Assembly (NCBI RefSeq): GCF_001541095.1
Contig: NZ_LMXH01000002.1
Span: 243,010 to 307,009, forward strand
Direction: 5' to 3'
Source of the DNA: Paenibacillus sp. FJAT-26967
GTDB lineage: Bacteria > Bacillota > Bacilli > Paenibacillales > NBRC-103111
Length of the DNA: 64,000 nucleotides
The position numbers and the translations under genes are program-made. Below the pieces are notes generated by a model. The model saw nothing but the letters and a program-made list of their open reading frames with translations. It ran no database searches and was not told the DNA's origin. Each line of letters opens with the position of its first letter. The first letter of the stretch is position 1. This document shows, piece by piece, positions 53,901 through 61,627 of this stretch.

Positions 53901-54718
53901 CCGTTCATGTGTTAGGTGAGAGGATACAAGGGGCCCGGCAGGGCGAAGAAGCCAGGAAAGCCAAGCTGATTGCCTTGGAAGAGGCCGGGGAGAAGGCCGT
54001 TCAGCTGCTCAGCGGCACCGACCATGCTCCTGCCAACCGGGAGCTGAGTAAGGAAATTAGCGAACTGCTGTATTATGTGAAGCAGCGGACCCTTTACCGC
54101 TTCGGAGAGCTGTATAATATCGCGTTTAATCCGGGTTCTTTCCGGGGTGGAGAGCGTGATGCGAAGGCTGCGCTGCGTGAAAGCGTGCGGGATCTGATCC
54201 GGATGATCGAATTTGATCTTCAGCAGGAGGTACTGGCTACCAGTTTGCGGATTGAGCAGCAGCTTAACAAGCTGGCCCAAGGAACCTACGACAGCTGGGG
54301 TGCGGAGCTGCAAAAGCTGCTGGAAGGGTATGATTTCGAAGCCTATGAAGCATCCGCTTTCGGGACGCCTGATCAGTTCGTTTCCCTGGAGAGCATTGAT
54401 ATCCCGGATAAGGTTCTTACTTCTTATTTTAAGAATGCCAAGCAATTCTTTGAGGGGGAGGGCAAGAGCAAGCTGCGTACGGAGCTGGAAGGCCGTCTGG
54501 CGGACCCTGTGGCCCGTTTTGTAGAAGCGGCCGTCAGCGGATTGACATCCAAATATGCGCAGCATATAGAGGACACATTCCGAATGCTGAAAGACAGACA
54601 TCTCGAAAGCAGCAGGGAGCACCTGGAAGGAATGCGGGATGCCCTTCAAATGCGTACAGATGTCGAGGTGCTCGTCTCCAAACGCGATGCACTGGCCATG
54701 CAGCTAAGCGGGAGATAG
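50951..54718 (+). CDS. dynA: Tandem dynamin-like GTPase (DynA type)
   Basis: A 1255-residue bacterial dynamin made of two fused dynamin-like units, as in Bacillus DynA (about 1190 residues), which tethers and fuses membranes and protects against pore formers and phage. GTPase 1: P-loop GHFSAGKSTLIN (about 56-67), switch LLDTPGIDS, and NQIDKH. GTPase 2: P-loop GAFSAGKSSFTN (about 676), switch VDTPGADS, and VNAADLAA for the G4 region. Helical stalk segments follow each. Between them, bases about 52,480-52,880 encode an Ala/Gly/Pro/Arg-rich low-complexity linker of much higher GC than the rest. GGGAGA precedes the ATG. Confidence 0.93.
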   Translation: MNVKLMEKKQDTILEAFGRLREEMRQAGDKARVRKLDQLEAKLRLEKSVIAFCGHFSAGKSTLINTLCGHRLLPSSPIPTSANIVSIESGTAGAEVIHRTEEDGEARAQTIQLEELDAYCVNGTDIEEVRIRYPLPFLGEHAMLLDTPGIDSTDDAHHMATESALHLADAVFYVMDYNHVQSEINLAFTKQMKERGKPLYLIVNQIDKHREEELAFAAYKESAYDAFRSWGIEPDGMLFVTMKQPQHPANESAKLKWLLSNLIGMQKQLREASVDAAADHLIGEHILWLQEQSESEKAVLRDRIDEEEAALYLTQYEEKRQVLAEAEALPQRLTDQLRKEITGIIENANVTPALTRDKAHDYLLSRKPGFKVGLFGRAAQTAAEIDKRLSAFSEDFAEQVHAQMDWHLRDALRKAYTGIGISDEGLLADIDAFTVDVTPQWLASEVNTEAVFNSEYTLTYMKQAAGELKAAARRSALALTDRLAGLAGQRAQQVHTELSPQLRQLEHRLEAVRELERFEQAEAARGDSLRQAADWPHADEPDLPDLGAYREEEAPGELPGVLHSSAMETILRAAHTSAAADDPAAGGAAAPLPHRGASAAAGASGATAEAGVPEHGRYGAAQPAQQQGAKRAERRAQELSAAADLIEDMPSMKSIVRSLREKAERLRHKTFTVALFGAFSAGKSSFTNALIGKRVLPVSPNPTTAAINKIVPPTADWPHGTARVKMKAAEAILQDVLYSLEVLGVRLSGMEAALDAIRKLTPEHVSAKGKPHFSFLKAVARGWAEASPLLGTEQRVGEEEFAAYVAEESKSCFVDYIELHYSTPLTEQGIVFVDTPGADSINARHTGVAFDYIKNADAVLFVTYYNHAFSQADREFLLQLGRVKDSFELDKMFFLVNAADLAASEEELQGVVRHVETNLLQHGIRHPRIYPVSSHLASEGKLHQDQADLEASGILPFERDFIQFTLEELTDISLRSADQELQRAVHVLGERIQGARQGEEARKAKLIALEEAGEKAVQLLSGTDHAPANRELSKEISELLYYVKQRTLYRFGELYNIAFNPGSFRGGERDAKAALRESVRDLIRMIEFDLQQEVLATSLRIEQQLNKLAQGTYDSWGAELQKLLEGYDFEAYEASAFGTPDQFVSLESIDIPDKVLTSYFKNAKQFFEGEGKSKLRTELEGRLADPVARFVEAAVSGLTSKYAQHIEDTFRMLKDRHLESSREHLEGMRDALQMRTDVEVLVSKRDALAMQLSGR

Positions 54719-54767
54719 CACTCTGCAGCCATTTGGCAATCAACCGCTAACTCATATGACAGAATAG

Positions 54768-54801
54768 AATGCCATCCGGAAATCCGGGTGGCATTTTTTT
54801 G
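54768..54801 (+). terminator. Terminator of dynA
   Basis: AATGCCATCCGG-AAAT-CCGGGTGGCATT followed by TTTTT. Confidence 0.9.
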
Positions 54802-55026
54802 ATGCGATGGAACGGCTAGACGAATAACCGGAAATATCGCCGGTAAATTATCAAATGGATTGACAGAGCGGCGCCAAATATAAGGGGCGGCGAATATAGC
54901 GATTGCATAATCCCGTTGGGGGTAAAATGCATTTTTTCAAAGTGTATCAAGGGTTTGCGGGATTCGGATTTTAACACCTATTTAAAGACGGATTAAAGAA
55001 AAAAGAGCATTTAGTTAGGTTTGTTA

Positions 55027-55041
55027 TGGTAGCGCTTACAT
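55027..55041 (-). promoter_or_regulatory. Candidate cre (CcpA) site
   Basis: On the minus strand ATGTAAGCGCTACCA fits WTGNAANCGNWNNCW at every position. It lies about 195 bases before the ABC exporter genes. Confidence 0.55.
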
Positions 55042-55235
55042 ATCACCCAAAACCCATGATTTAGAAGCATGGGAACTGTTACTTCCCCATTTCGTTAGAG
55101 TACGCATTCTGAAGAGGTTTTTAGCCCGTTTCCACTCGTTGCTGGCAAACAGGGATGGTGTTAAGATTCATAAAGGTTTGCTGGGTAAAGCTGTTACAAA
55201 ATCGGTGAACTTAGCCAAAATCCAGGGAGGATACT

Positions 55236-57014
55236 ATGGAGGTCTTTAAGGGGCTCAAGAGATTTTACTGGCCCGAAAGGAAGCTGCTGTTGGCTTCTAT
55301 CTTTTGTTTGATTTGTACCACTGCACTCGGACTGGTATATCCGAACTTGCTCCGCTACTTGATCGACGACATTATTACAAAAAGGCAATTCGATCAGGTT
55401 CCGATGCTGGCACTGCTCGTTGTAGCGGTTATATCGGTCAAGGCTTTGTTCCAGTTCCTGCACGGCTTCAGCGGCGGCAGGCTCGGTAACAAAGTGGCTT
55501 ACAACATGAGAGAAGCCATGTACGAGAAGCTGCAGTATTTGTCTTTTCAGTATTACGACAAGGCGAGAACGGGTGACCTGATGTCGCGCTTAACCGCCGA
55601 TTTGGAAGCGATCCGCGTCTTTGTCGGCTTTGGATTTGCCCAAATTCTGAACATCTTCCTAATGATCGGATTCGGCACGATTATGATGTTCTCGATCAAC
55701 TGGAAGCTGTCTCTGCTCACGATGGTTACAATGCCGTTTCTGGCTTTTGCGGCGATCCGTTTTGAAGGTAAGATTCATCCGGCCTTCCGCTCGGTCCGTG
55801 CTTCCATGAGCAATATGACAACCGCGGTGCAGGAGAACATTACCGGGGTAAGGACGGTAAAATCATTTGCCAGAGAGCCTTATGAGGTAGAGAAGTTCAC
55901 TCTGCGCAATGAAGATTACCGGATGAACAATGTGGCTACTTCACAGATCTGGTCCAAGTATTTTCCGGTAATGGAGCTGATTGCGAATCTGAGCGCCGTT
56001 ATCCTGCTCGGTGCCGGCGGTTACATGGTAATTCAGGGAACACTGACGGTCGGCGAGCTTGTGGCTTTCTTCAGTCTCGTCTGGTATATCATCGGTCCGA
56101 TGTGGGGCATCGGCTTTCACATCAACAACTATACGCAGTCCAAAGCGTCGGGTGAGAAGATTCTGGAAATTCTGCATCAATACATTCATGTAAAAGATGT
56201 TGAACATCCGGTCGTACTAAATCCCGATGAAGTGGAAGGCCGGGTCCGGTTTAATCAGGTTACCTTCGCTTATCCGGATGCCCAGCCCGCCCTGCACGAT
56301 TTAACATTGGATGCTCAGCCCGGTAAAGTCATCGGCTTTCTTGGAGGTACCGGGTCCGGTAAATCCACGATTATCAGCTTGCTGATGCGCGCTTACAATG
56401 TGAAAGACGGCAGTGTAACGCTGGATGGTACGGATATTAGAGATATTCATCTGCAAAGTCTGCGAAATCAAATTGCAACGGTATTTCAAGAGACATTCCT
56501 TTTCTCCTCTACGATCCGCGGCAATATTTCATACGGGCGCAAGGATGTTACGATGGAAGAGATCATACGAGTGGCCAAACTCGTCAAAGCCCATGATTTT
56601 ATTATGGAAATGCCGCTCGGATACGATACGGTGGTAGGGGAACGAGGCATGGGCCTCTCAGGAGGACAAAAACAGCGTATTGCGATCGCCCGCGCTCTGA
56701 TTAAGGATCCCAAAATTCTTATTCTCGATGATGCGACAAGCGCGGTAGATATGGAAACCGAACAGGAGATCCAGGCGGGTTTCAAAGAAGTAATGAAGGG
56801 AAGAACGACCTTCATCATCGCACACCGCATCTCCTCCCTGAAGCATGCGGACGAGATCATTGTCCTGGACAAGGGACATGTTGTGCAAAGAGGCACTCAT
56901 GATGAACTCATCCGGCAGGAAGGTCCTTATCTGGATACATACCGGATTCAATATGCGGATCATCCCGATGTTGCTGAGTCTTCAAGTTCACAGGAAAGAA
57001 GGGCAGTCCATTGA
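55236..57014 (+). CDS. Heterodimeric ABC exporter, subunit 1 (degenerate Walker B)
   Basis: A 592-residue half-transporter: six-helix exporter domain (about 1-310) then an ATPase domain with Walker A GGTGSGKSTI, Q-loop TVFQETFLFSS, signature LSGGQKQRIAIARAL, Walker B ILILDDATSAVD and H-loop AHRISSL. The catalytic glutamate after Walker B is Asp, as in the non-canonical half of heterodimeric exporters such as YknU, BmrC or TM287. GGGAGGATACT precedes the ATG. The stop overlaps the next gene by four bases. The substrate is unknown; multidrug or lipid export is the usual role. Confidence 0.92.
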   Translation: MEVFKGLKRFYWPERKLLLASIFCLICTTALGLVYPNLLRYLIDDIITKRQFDQVPMLALLVVAVISVKALFQFLHGFSGGRLGNKVAYNMREAMYEKLQYLSFQYYDKARTGDLMSRLTADLEAIRVFVGFGFAQILNIFLMIGFGTIMMFSINWKLSLLTMVTMPFLAFAAIRFEGKIHPAFRSVRASMSNMTTAVQENITGVRTVKSFAREPYEVEKFTLRNEDYRMNNVATSQIWSKYFPVMELIANLSAVILLGAGGYMVIQGTLTVGELVAFFSLVWYIIGPMWGIGFHINNYTQSKASGEKILEILHQYIHVKDVEHPVVLNPDEVEGRVRFNQVTFAYPDAQPALHDLTLDAQPGKVIGFLGGTGSGKSTIISLLMRAYNVKDGSVTLDGTDIRDIHLQSLRNQIATVFQETFLFSSTIRGNISYGRKDVTMEEIIRVAKLVKAHDFIMEMPLGYDTVVGERGMGLSGGQKQRIAIARALIKDPKILILDDATSAVDMETEQEIQAGFKEVMKGRTTFIIAHRISSLKHADEIIVLDKGHVVQRGTHDELIRQEGPYLDTYRIQYADHPDVAESSSSQERRAVH

Positions 57015-58867
57015 ACCATAGCGAGCGGGAACAGAGGACGGGTACGCAGGGGAAGGGGAAGCAGAAGGATGCGCAGCCCCGGTTTGTCTACCAGGACGAC
57101 GAGATGCTGGAGAAATCGTTCGACTGGGGGCAATTCAAGCGCCTTGCCGTATATGTGAAGCCTTACAGCAAGCAGTTTATTCCGGTTGTCGTCGTGATGA
57201 TGATTGTAGGGGCGATTACCAAACTTACGATTCCGTTAATTATCAGTACAACCATTGACGAAGCACTCGTTATCGGCGGGGACGTGCAGTTTCTTTTTAC
57301 CATGGTCGCTATTATGCTGGGCGTATATATTATTCAATGGCTGGCGAATAAATACCGGATCCGGTATACGAGCCTGATCGGACAGCGTGTTATCTTTGAC
57401 CTGCGGCACGATTTGTTTCGTCATATCCAGCGGTTGTCGTTTGAATTTTTTGATAAAAGGCCGGCCGGTTCCGTACTTGTGCGTGTTACCAACTATGTCA
57501 ACTCTCTGCAAGATTTGTTTACAAACGGTGTCGTTAATATGATGATCGACTGCGTGCAGCTGGTTGGAATTATCATCATCTTACTGACGATTAATTTCAA
57601 GCTGGGTGCGGCTATTATTATTACCGTGCCCCTGATGTTCCTTGTATCCTCTCAGCTGCGCAAAAGAGTCCGCCGTTCCTGGCAGACGGTGAACATTAAG
57701 CAGTCCCGCCTGAATGCCCATTTGAATGAATGTATTCAGGGCATCCGGGTCACACAAGCGTATACGCAGGAGAAGGAGAATATCGAGTTTTTCGAGCAGA
57801 TGAACGGGGACAACAAGCAGGCTTGGAACCGGGCATCCAAGCTGAACCAGAGCTTTGGTCCGATCATTGAGATCACGGGCGCGATCGGTTATTTCATCTT
57901 GTTCTGGTATGGGGCTGCGCTCTTTCAGAACGGGGAAATTACGATCGGATTGTTGTTCGCTTTTGCCAGTTACATCGGGAACTTCTGGGAACCGATCAAC
58001 CGGCTCGTGCAAATGTATTCGCAGCTGCTGGTTGCGATGGCGTCTGCCGAACGGATTTTTGAATTCATGGATGAACAGCCTACGGTACGGGAGAAAGAAC
58101 ATGCGGCAGATATGCCTCCGATTAGGGGCGAAGTGCACTTTGAGGATATCGTATTCGAATACGAGCCTGGCCGCAGGGCGCTTCACCAGATTAATCTGGA
58201 TGCAGGGCCCGGTCAGAGCATAGCTCTCGTAGGGCATACGGGCTCCGGCAAAAGCACCATTATTAATTTGCTGTGCCGTTTTTATGATCCGACAGAAGGA
58301 CGAGTGCGGATTGACGGTATAGACATCCGGGATGTGAAGCTGCACAGCTTGCGCTCGCAAATCGGTATTGTCATGCAGGATACCTTTATCTTCTCCGGAA
58401 CCATCCGCGATAATATCCGGTTCGGTAAACTGGAGGCGACAGACGAGGAAGTGGAGCAGGCTGCAAAAGCCGTACATGCCCATGACTTCATTATGAATCT
58501 GCCCTTCGGGTACGACACGGAAGTTCAGGAGCGGGGCAATGCCCTGTCTATGGGTCAGCGCCAGCTCATTTCTTTCGCGCGGGCTCTGCTTGCCGATCCG
58601 AGTATTCTGATCCTGGATGAAGCTACAGCGAGTATTGATACGGAGACGGAACTGCGCATTCAAGAAGCGCTTAAGACACTTCTGAAGGGCAGAACTTCGT
58701 TCATGGTCGCCCACCGTTTATCGACAATCCGGGGTGCCGATAAAATTATCGTACTCGATCACGGCCGAATCATGGAGTCTGGAGATCATGATGATCTGAT
58801 GCGGCAGGAGGGGATCTATTACGGGCTAATTCAGGCCCAGTATAAGTTTTTGCAAGAGGTCGGCTAG
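57011..58867 (+). CDS. Heterodimeric ABC exporter, subunit 2
   Basis: A 618-residue half-transporter with about 45 charged extra residues before the six-helix domain. Its ATPase domain has Walker A GHTGSGKSTI, signature LSMGQRQLISFARAL (Gly to Met in the usual SGGQ), Walker B ILILDEATASID with the catalytic glutamate, and H-loop AHRLSTI. The pair therefore has one canonical ATP site (signature of subunit 1 with Glu of subunit 2) and one degenerate site. The TTG at 57011 overlaps the upstream stop (TTGA). YknV, YfiC and BmrD have a similar form. Confidence 0.92.
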   Translation: MNHSEREQRTGTQGKGKQKDAQPRFVYQDDEMLEKSFDWGQFKRLAVYVKPYSKQFIPVVVVMMIVGAITKLTIPLIISTTIDEALVIGGDVQFLFTMVAIMLGVYIIQWLANKYRIRYTSLIGQRVIFDLRHDLFRHIQRLSFEFFDKRPAGSVLVRVTNYVNSLQDLFTNGVVNMMIDCVQLVGIIIILLTINFKLGAAIIITVPLMFLVSSQLRKRVRRSWQTVNIKQSRLNAHLNECIQGIRVTQAYTQEKENIEFFEQMNGDNKQAWNRASKLNQSFGPIIEITGAIGYFILFWYGAALFQNGEITIGLLFAFASYIGNFWEPINRLVQMYSQLLVAMASAERIFEFMDEQPTVREKEHAADMPPIRGEVHFEDIVFEYEPGRRALHQINLDAGPGQSIALVGHTGSGKSTIINLLCRFYDPTEGRVRIDGIDIRDVKLHSLRSQIGIVMQDTFIFSGTIRDNIRFGKLEATDEEVEQAAKAVHAHDFIMNLPFGYDTEVQERGNALSMGQRQLISFARALLADPSILILDEATASIDTETELRIQEALKTLLKGRTSFMVAHRLSTIRGADKIIVLDHGRIMESGDHDDLMRQEGIYYGLIQAQYKFLQEVG

Positions 58868-58884
58868 CTTCTGAACCTTGAGTG

Positions 58885-58913
58885 AAAGGAACTCCTGCGG
58901 GAGTTCCTTTTTG
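58885..58913 (+). terminator. Terminator of the ABC exporter operon
   Basis: AAAGGAACTCC-TGCG-GGAGTTCCTTT followed by TT; perfect 11-bp stem. Confidence 0.9.
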
Positions 58914-59027
58914 CTGCGCGCTCACAGGCTGGGAAATGATGAAAAAAATGGCGATATCCCCTCTGGACAGACAGGTTCAGTCATGTTAGGGTGATTAATT
59001 GAAAGACACAGCGCGAGGAGGATTTTT

Positions 59028-60167
59028 TTGAAACAGCAGACACCAACGCCTCTTGGAAGAAAAATGAGGATTAATGAAATCGATATAGTCCGCGCTGTCG
59101 CGATCATAGCCGTCGTGCTGATTCATTCAACGCCTGAAGCTGCAATGTATTCGTGGCAGGGGACGGTCGTTCCGGATGAAGGAAGCCTATCTCAAATCGT
59201 CATGTTTACGCTTAACCGATTGAGCCAATTTGCGGTGCCAATGTTTATTCTGATCAGCGGACTCGTTCTTTTCTACCGGTATTCGGGGAACTGGAGTTTC
59301 AAAACAGCTGTACAGTTTTACTACAAACGTTTGTGGAGTGTCGTTATTCCTTATTTGGTCTGGTCATTTATTTATTATATTTATAACCCTTGGCTCGCCG
59401 GTGTGCCCATGAACCTGAGCGCAGGCGATTTTCTGGAGAAAATAAAATGGGCGGATACGGGTTATCACTTGTATTTTATGATTATTATTTTCCAGTTCTA
59501 TCTGCTGTTCCCGCTTCTAATGACATTCGTGCGTTACAAATGGTTTCGTGTCTCCATGATCCCTCTGGGCCTGGTGATTCAGTTAGGGTTCTATTCCTAT
59601 CATCACTGGTTCGCGGAAGTAGAACATACGGCTTCGCTGGCTCCCACTTATTTCGCTTACTTCATGGCAGGGGGGTTCCTGGGCCTATATTACAACACCT
59701 TCCGCAGTAAAATAAAATCGTTCACAGCAGCTGCATTTGTCGTTATGCTTATCTCAGGCGGCGCTAATATAGCGATGTACCTGCTGAACCGGTATCAAGG
59801 ACAGATGTTCGAGAATACCTGGTATGTCGTCACGATGCTCGTCTATGCCATCTCAACCGCTGTAGTGCTGCTGGGGGCGGGTAATGTCCTGCTTAAGCGG
59901 CTGCCTCGTATTTCGGGCTGGCTGCTCCCTCTGGGTGCGTATTCATTCGGGATTTACCTCGTTCATCCGGTTATCCTGTCTGCGTTTAAACACAAAATCA
60001 GCGCTCCGGGAAATATCCTGAGCTATAATCTATATGTTCTGGTCAGCTTCCTGACTGCGCTGCTCGGTTCTCTAATTGCCGCATTTCTGTACCGTAAGGC
60101 AGCCCAGAGCATCAAACGTTCCAAGCCTAAATCCGCCGCAGGCGGCCGGGTAACAGCCGGAGGCTGA
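59028..60167 (+). CDS. Acyltransferase-3 family membrane protein
   Basis: A 379-residue integral membrane acyltransferase of the OafA/YrhL/NodX-type family with about ten helices. The N-terminal motif RINEIDIVRAVAIIAVVLIHSTPEA includes the conserved histidine, and RYSGNWSFKTAVQFYYKRLWSVVIPYLVWSF follows. It has no SGNH domain fused to its C-terminus, although a separate SGNH hydrolase is encoded 630 bases downstream. Such enzymes O-acylate wall or capsule sugars. TTG 59028 is chosen after GCGAGGAGG. The C-terminus is short and basic. Confidence 0.88.
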   Translation: MKQQTPTPLGRKMRINEIDIVRAVAIIAVVLIHSTPEAAMYSWQGTVVPDEGSLSQIVMFTLNRLSQFAVPMFILISGLVLFYRYSGNWSFKTAVQFYYKRLWSVVIPYLVWSFIYYIYNPWLAGVPMNLSAGDFLEKIKWADTGYHLYFMIIIFQFYLLFPLLMTFVRYKWFRVSMIPLGLVIQLGFYSYHHWFAEVEHTASLAPTYFAYFMAGGFLGLYYNTFRSKIKSFTAAAFVVMLISGGANIAMYLLNRYQGQMFENTWYVVTMLVYAISTAVVLLGAGNVLLKRLPRISGWLLPLGAYSFGIYLVHPVILSAFKHKISAPGNILSYNLYVLVSFLTALLGSLIAAFLYRKAAQSIKRSKPKSAAGGRVTAGG

Positions 60168-60176
60168 ACGCATGAA

Positions 60177-60206
60177 GAAAACACGTCCCCTTAGGACGTG
60201 TTTTTT
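60177..60206 (+). terminator. Terminator after the acyltransferase gene
   Basis: AAAACACGTCC-CCTTA-GGACGTGTTTTTT; 11-bp stem. Confidence 0.9.
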
Positions 60207-60235
60207 GCTAGACAAGGTCTTCGGTATCCGGTTTG

Positions 60236-60448
60236 CTACTCTATTTTGATCTTGAAGAGGATAGCGTACCCGGCTTCCGCAGCGCTTTGGGCCCTATTAT
60301 ACGAATCGTCTAATTGGTCCTTGGTTATGGTCCGGAATCCCCAGACCGCTTCAGGAGTTTCTGTTGTAATCAGGATAGGTTCTGTGGGTGAGCCCTCCGT
60401 CTTTAAGAGTGGCCGTCTGGAACGGTGGCTGGCTGGAGGGCTGTACGC
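60236..60448 (-). pseudogene. Possible remnant of an unidentified gene
   Basis: A 70-codon open frame on the minus strand lies between TAA (60449-60451) and TAG (60236-60238). It has no ATG, GTG or TTG and no ribosome site, yet its C-terminal part (TETPEAVWGFRTITKDQL, then DDSYNRAQSAAEAGYAILFK) reads like a natural protein end. It could be the tail of a decayed gene. The evidence is weak. Confidence 0.3.
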
Positions 60449-60672
60449 TTACGATAGAGGGCGAATGAACACGTGAAGGAGAAGGAGAAGGAGTTGTGCA
60501 GGAAGAAATCAGTAGAGGGGCAAGGCAGCTATATAACAGAAGGATGGAGGTACTTATTCTGTATTCATGTCAACCCTCATTTATCACCGGTTGATTTGAT
60601 GTGTGTAAATTACCATATATGGGAATTTACATCTGCGCCAGCAGAGTGTTTATCCTAGTACGGTTAAAAGAC

Positions 60673-60701
60673 TTTCAATAAACGAACGCTTGTTCTATAA
60701 T
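60673..60701 (+). promoter_or_regulatory. Promoter with LexA-like box for the SGNH gene
   Basis: TTTCAA, 17-base spacer, TATAAT. The spacer carries CGAACGCTTGTTCT (60683-60696), a 12/14 match to the Firmicute SOS box CGAACRNRYGTTYC. Confidence 0.6.
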
Positions 60702-60799
60702 GAAAGTACTCTTCTTTCCTGCCGATTTGCAAAACGCTTTGTGAAAAGATACTCTTGAAAGTAAGTAAATCCAGTGTAAACAAGGGGGCCGCTCAGCGG

Positions 60800-61612
60800 A
60801 TGAAATCGCGAACGATATGGTGGACAGTCGGTACGACCGGTCTGATCTCGACCCTGGTCTTTGCCGGCGGTTTCGGATATGCAGTTAAAGATGTGCTGTT
60901 TCCTTCAGCCGTTCAGAATCCGATCGTCACAGCTCCGCAGGAAACTGCTGCACCAAGCGGGAGTATCGAGACGAAGGAGAAAGTGCAGCTGGTAACGCTT
61001 GGGGACTCGCTAACGGCTGGAACCGGCGACGGTACCGGAAAAGGCTACGTGGGACGATTCCGCGAGAAGCTTCAGACACAGCTCAATAAACCCGTATATG
61101 TGCTTAACAATCTGGCTATCCCCGGTGCAACGACGACGGCTTTGCTCAAGGAGTGGGATCAGAAGAAGACGACGGATGCGCTGAAGCAGGCGGATCTTAT
61201 TTTGCTGACCATCGGGGGCAACGATATTTTTCAAGGCGGAACGGGGATCTTTGACAATGCCACCCAGGAGTTTAACCCGGATGCCGCAGCCAAGCGTGTG
61301 GAACCAACTCTTGTGAATCTCAAAAAGATTCTAGCTGATATTCACCAGGCTAACCCGGACGCTACGGTGATGTACATAGGCCTCTATCATCCCTTTCTTG
61401 ATCTTGACGAGAAAAAAGCCGGTTCGCTCATTGTGCAGAAATTTAACGATGCGGCCTTCGCGCTTACGAACCAATATCCGAACATGATTTTTGTTCCAAC
61501 CTATGATTTGTTCGAGCGGAACCTGAATAAGTATCTGTTCACAGACCATTTCCACCCCAATCAGGACGGATATGAACGGATTGCGGAGCGGATGGCGCAA
61601 ATTTTAAAATAA
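60800..61612 (+). CDS. Membrane-anchored SGNH/GDSL hydrolase (YpmR-like)
   Basis: An esterase/lipase-type SGNH hydrolase, 270 residues from the ATG at 60800. One N-terminal transmembrane helix (about 7-27) anchors it outside the cell. Block I is LVTLGDSLTAGTGDG, block II LNNLAIPGATT, block III LLTIGGNDIF, and block V DHFHPNQDGYERI with the catalytic Asp/His. A TTG at 60755 in the same frame has a weaker ribosome site than AAGGGGG before 60800, but either is possible. The enzyme may deacylate cell-wall or lipid substrates; it is near a membrane acyltransferase, though not in its operon. The ABC genes follow closely. Confidence 0.88.
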   Translation: MKSRTIWWTVGTTGLISTLVFAGGFGYAVKDVLFPSAVQNPIVTAPQETAAPSGSIETKEKVQLVTLGDSLTAGTGDGTGKGYVGRFREKLQTQLNKPVYVLNNLAIPGATTTALLKEWDQKKTTDALKQADLILLTIGGNDIFQGGTGIFDNATQEFNPDAAAKRVEPTLVNLKKILADIHQANPDATVMYIGLYHPFLDLDEKKAGSLIVQKFNDAAFALTNQYPNMIFVPTYDLFERNLNKYLFTDHFHPNQDGYERIAERMAQILK

Positions 61613-61627
61613 CGGGAGGGATTGGAT

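Larger units (their letters stand above)
54719..55235. other. Intergenic region between dynA and the ABC exporter
   Basis: A 517-base gap containing the dynA terminator, a perfect cre match (55027-55041) and a CCCATG/CATGGG dyad (55053-55073). I found no small ORF with a ribosome site. TTGACA at 54854-54859 has no well-spaced -10. Confidence 0.55.
60168..60799. other. Intergenic region before the SGNH hydrolase
   Basis: About 630 bases. It holds the acyltransferase terminator, the possible gene remnant on the minus strand (60236-60448), and a promoter with a LexA-like box (60673-60701). Plus-strand frames at 60198-60476 and 60473-60658 lack ribosome sites and protein-like composition. Confidence 0.5.

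Noticed and set aside
57581-58714. 377-residue antisense frame inside the second ABC exporter gene
   Set aside because: Shadow of a gene with intact ABC motifs; no ribosome site or homology recognised.
60198-60658. Two short plus-strand frames before the SGNH hydrolase
   Set aside because: No credible ribosome sites, odd composition, and one overlaps the acyltransferase terminator region.
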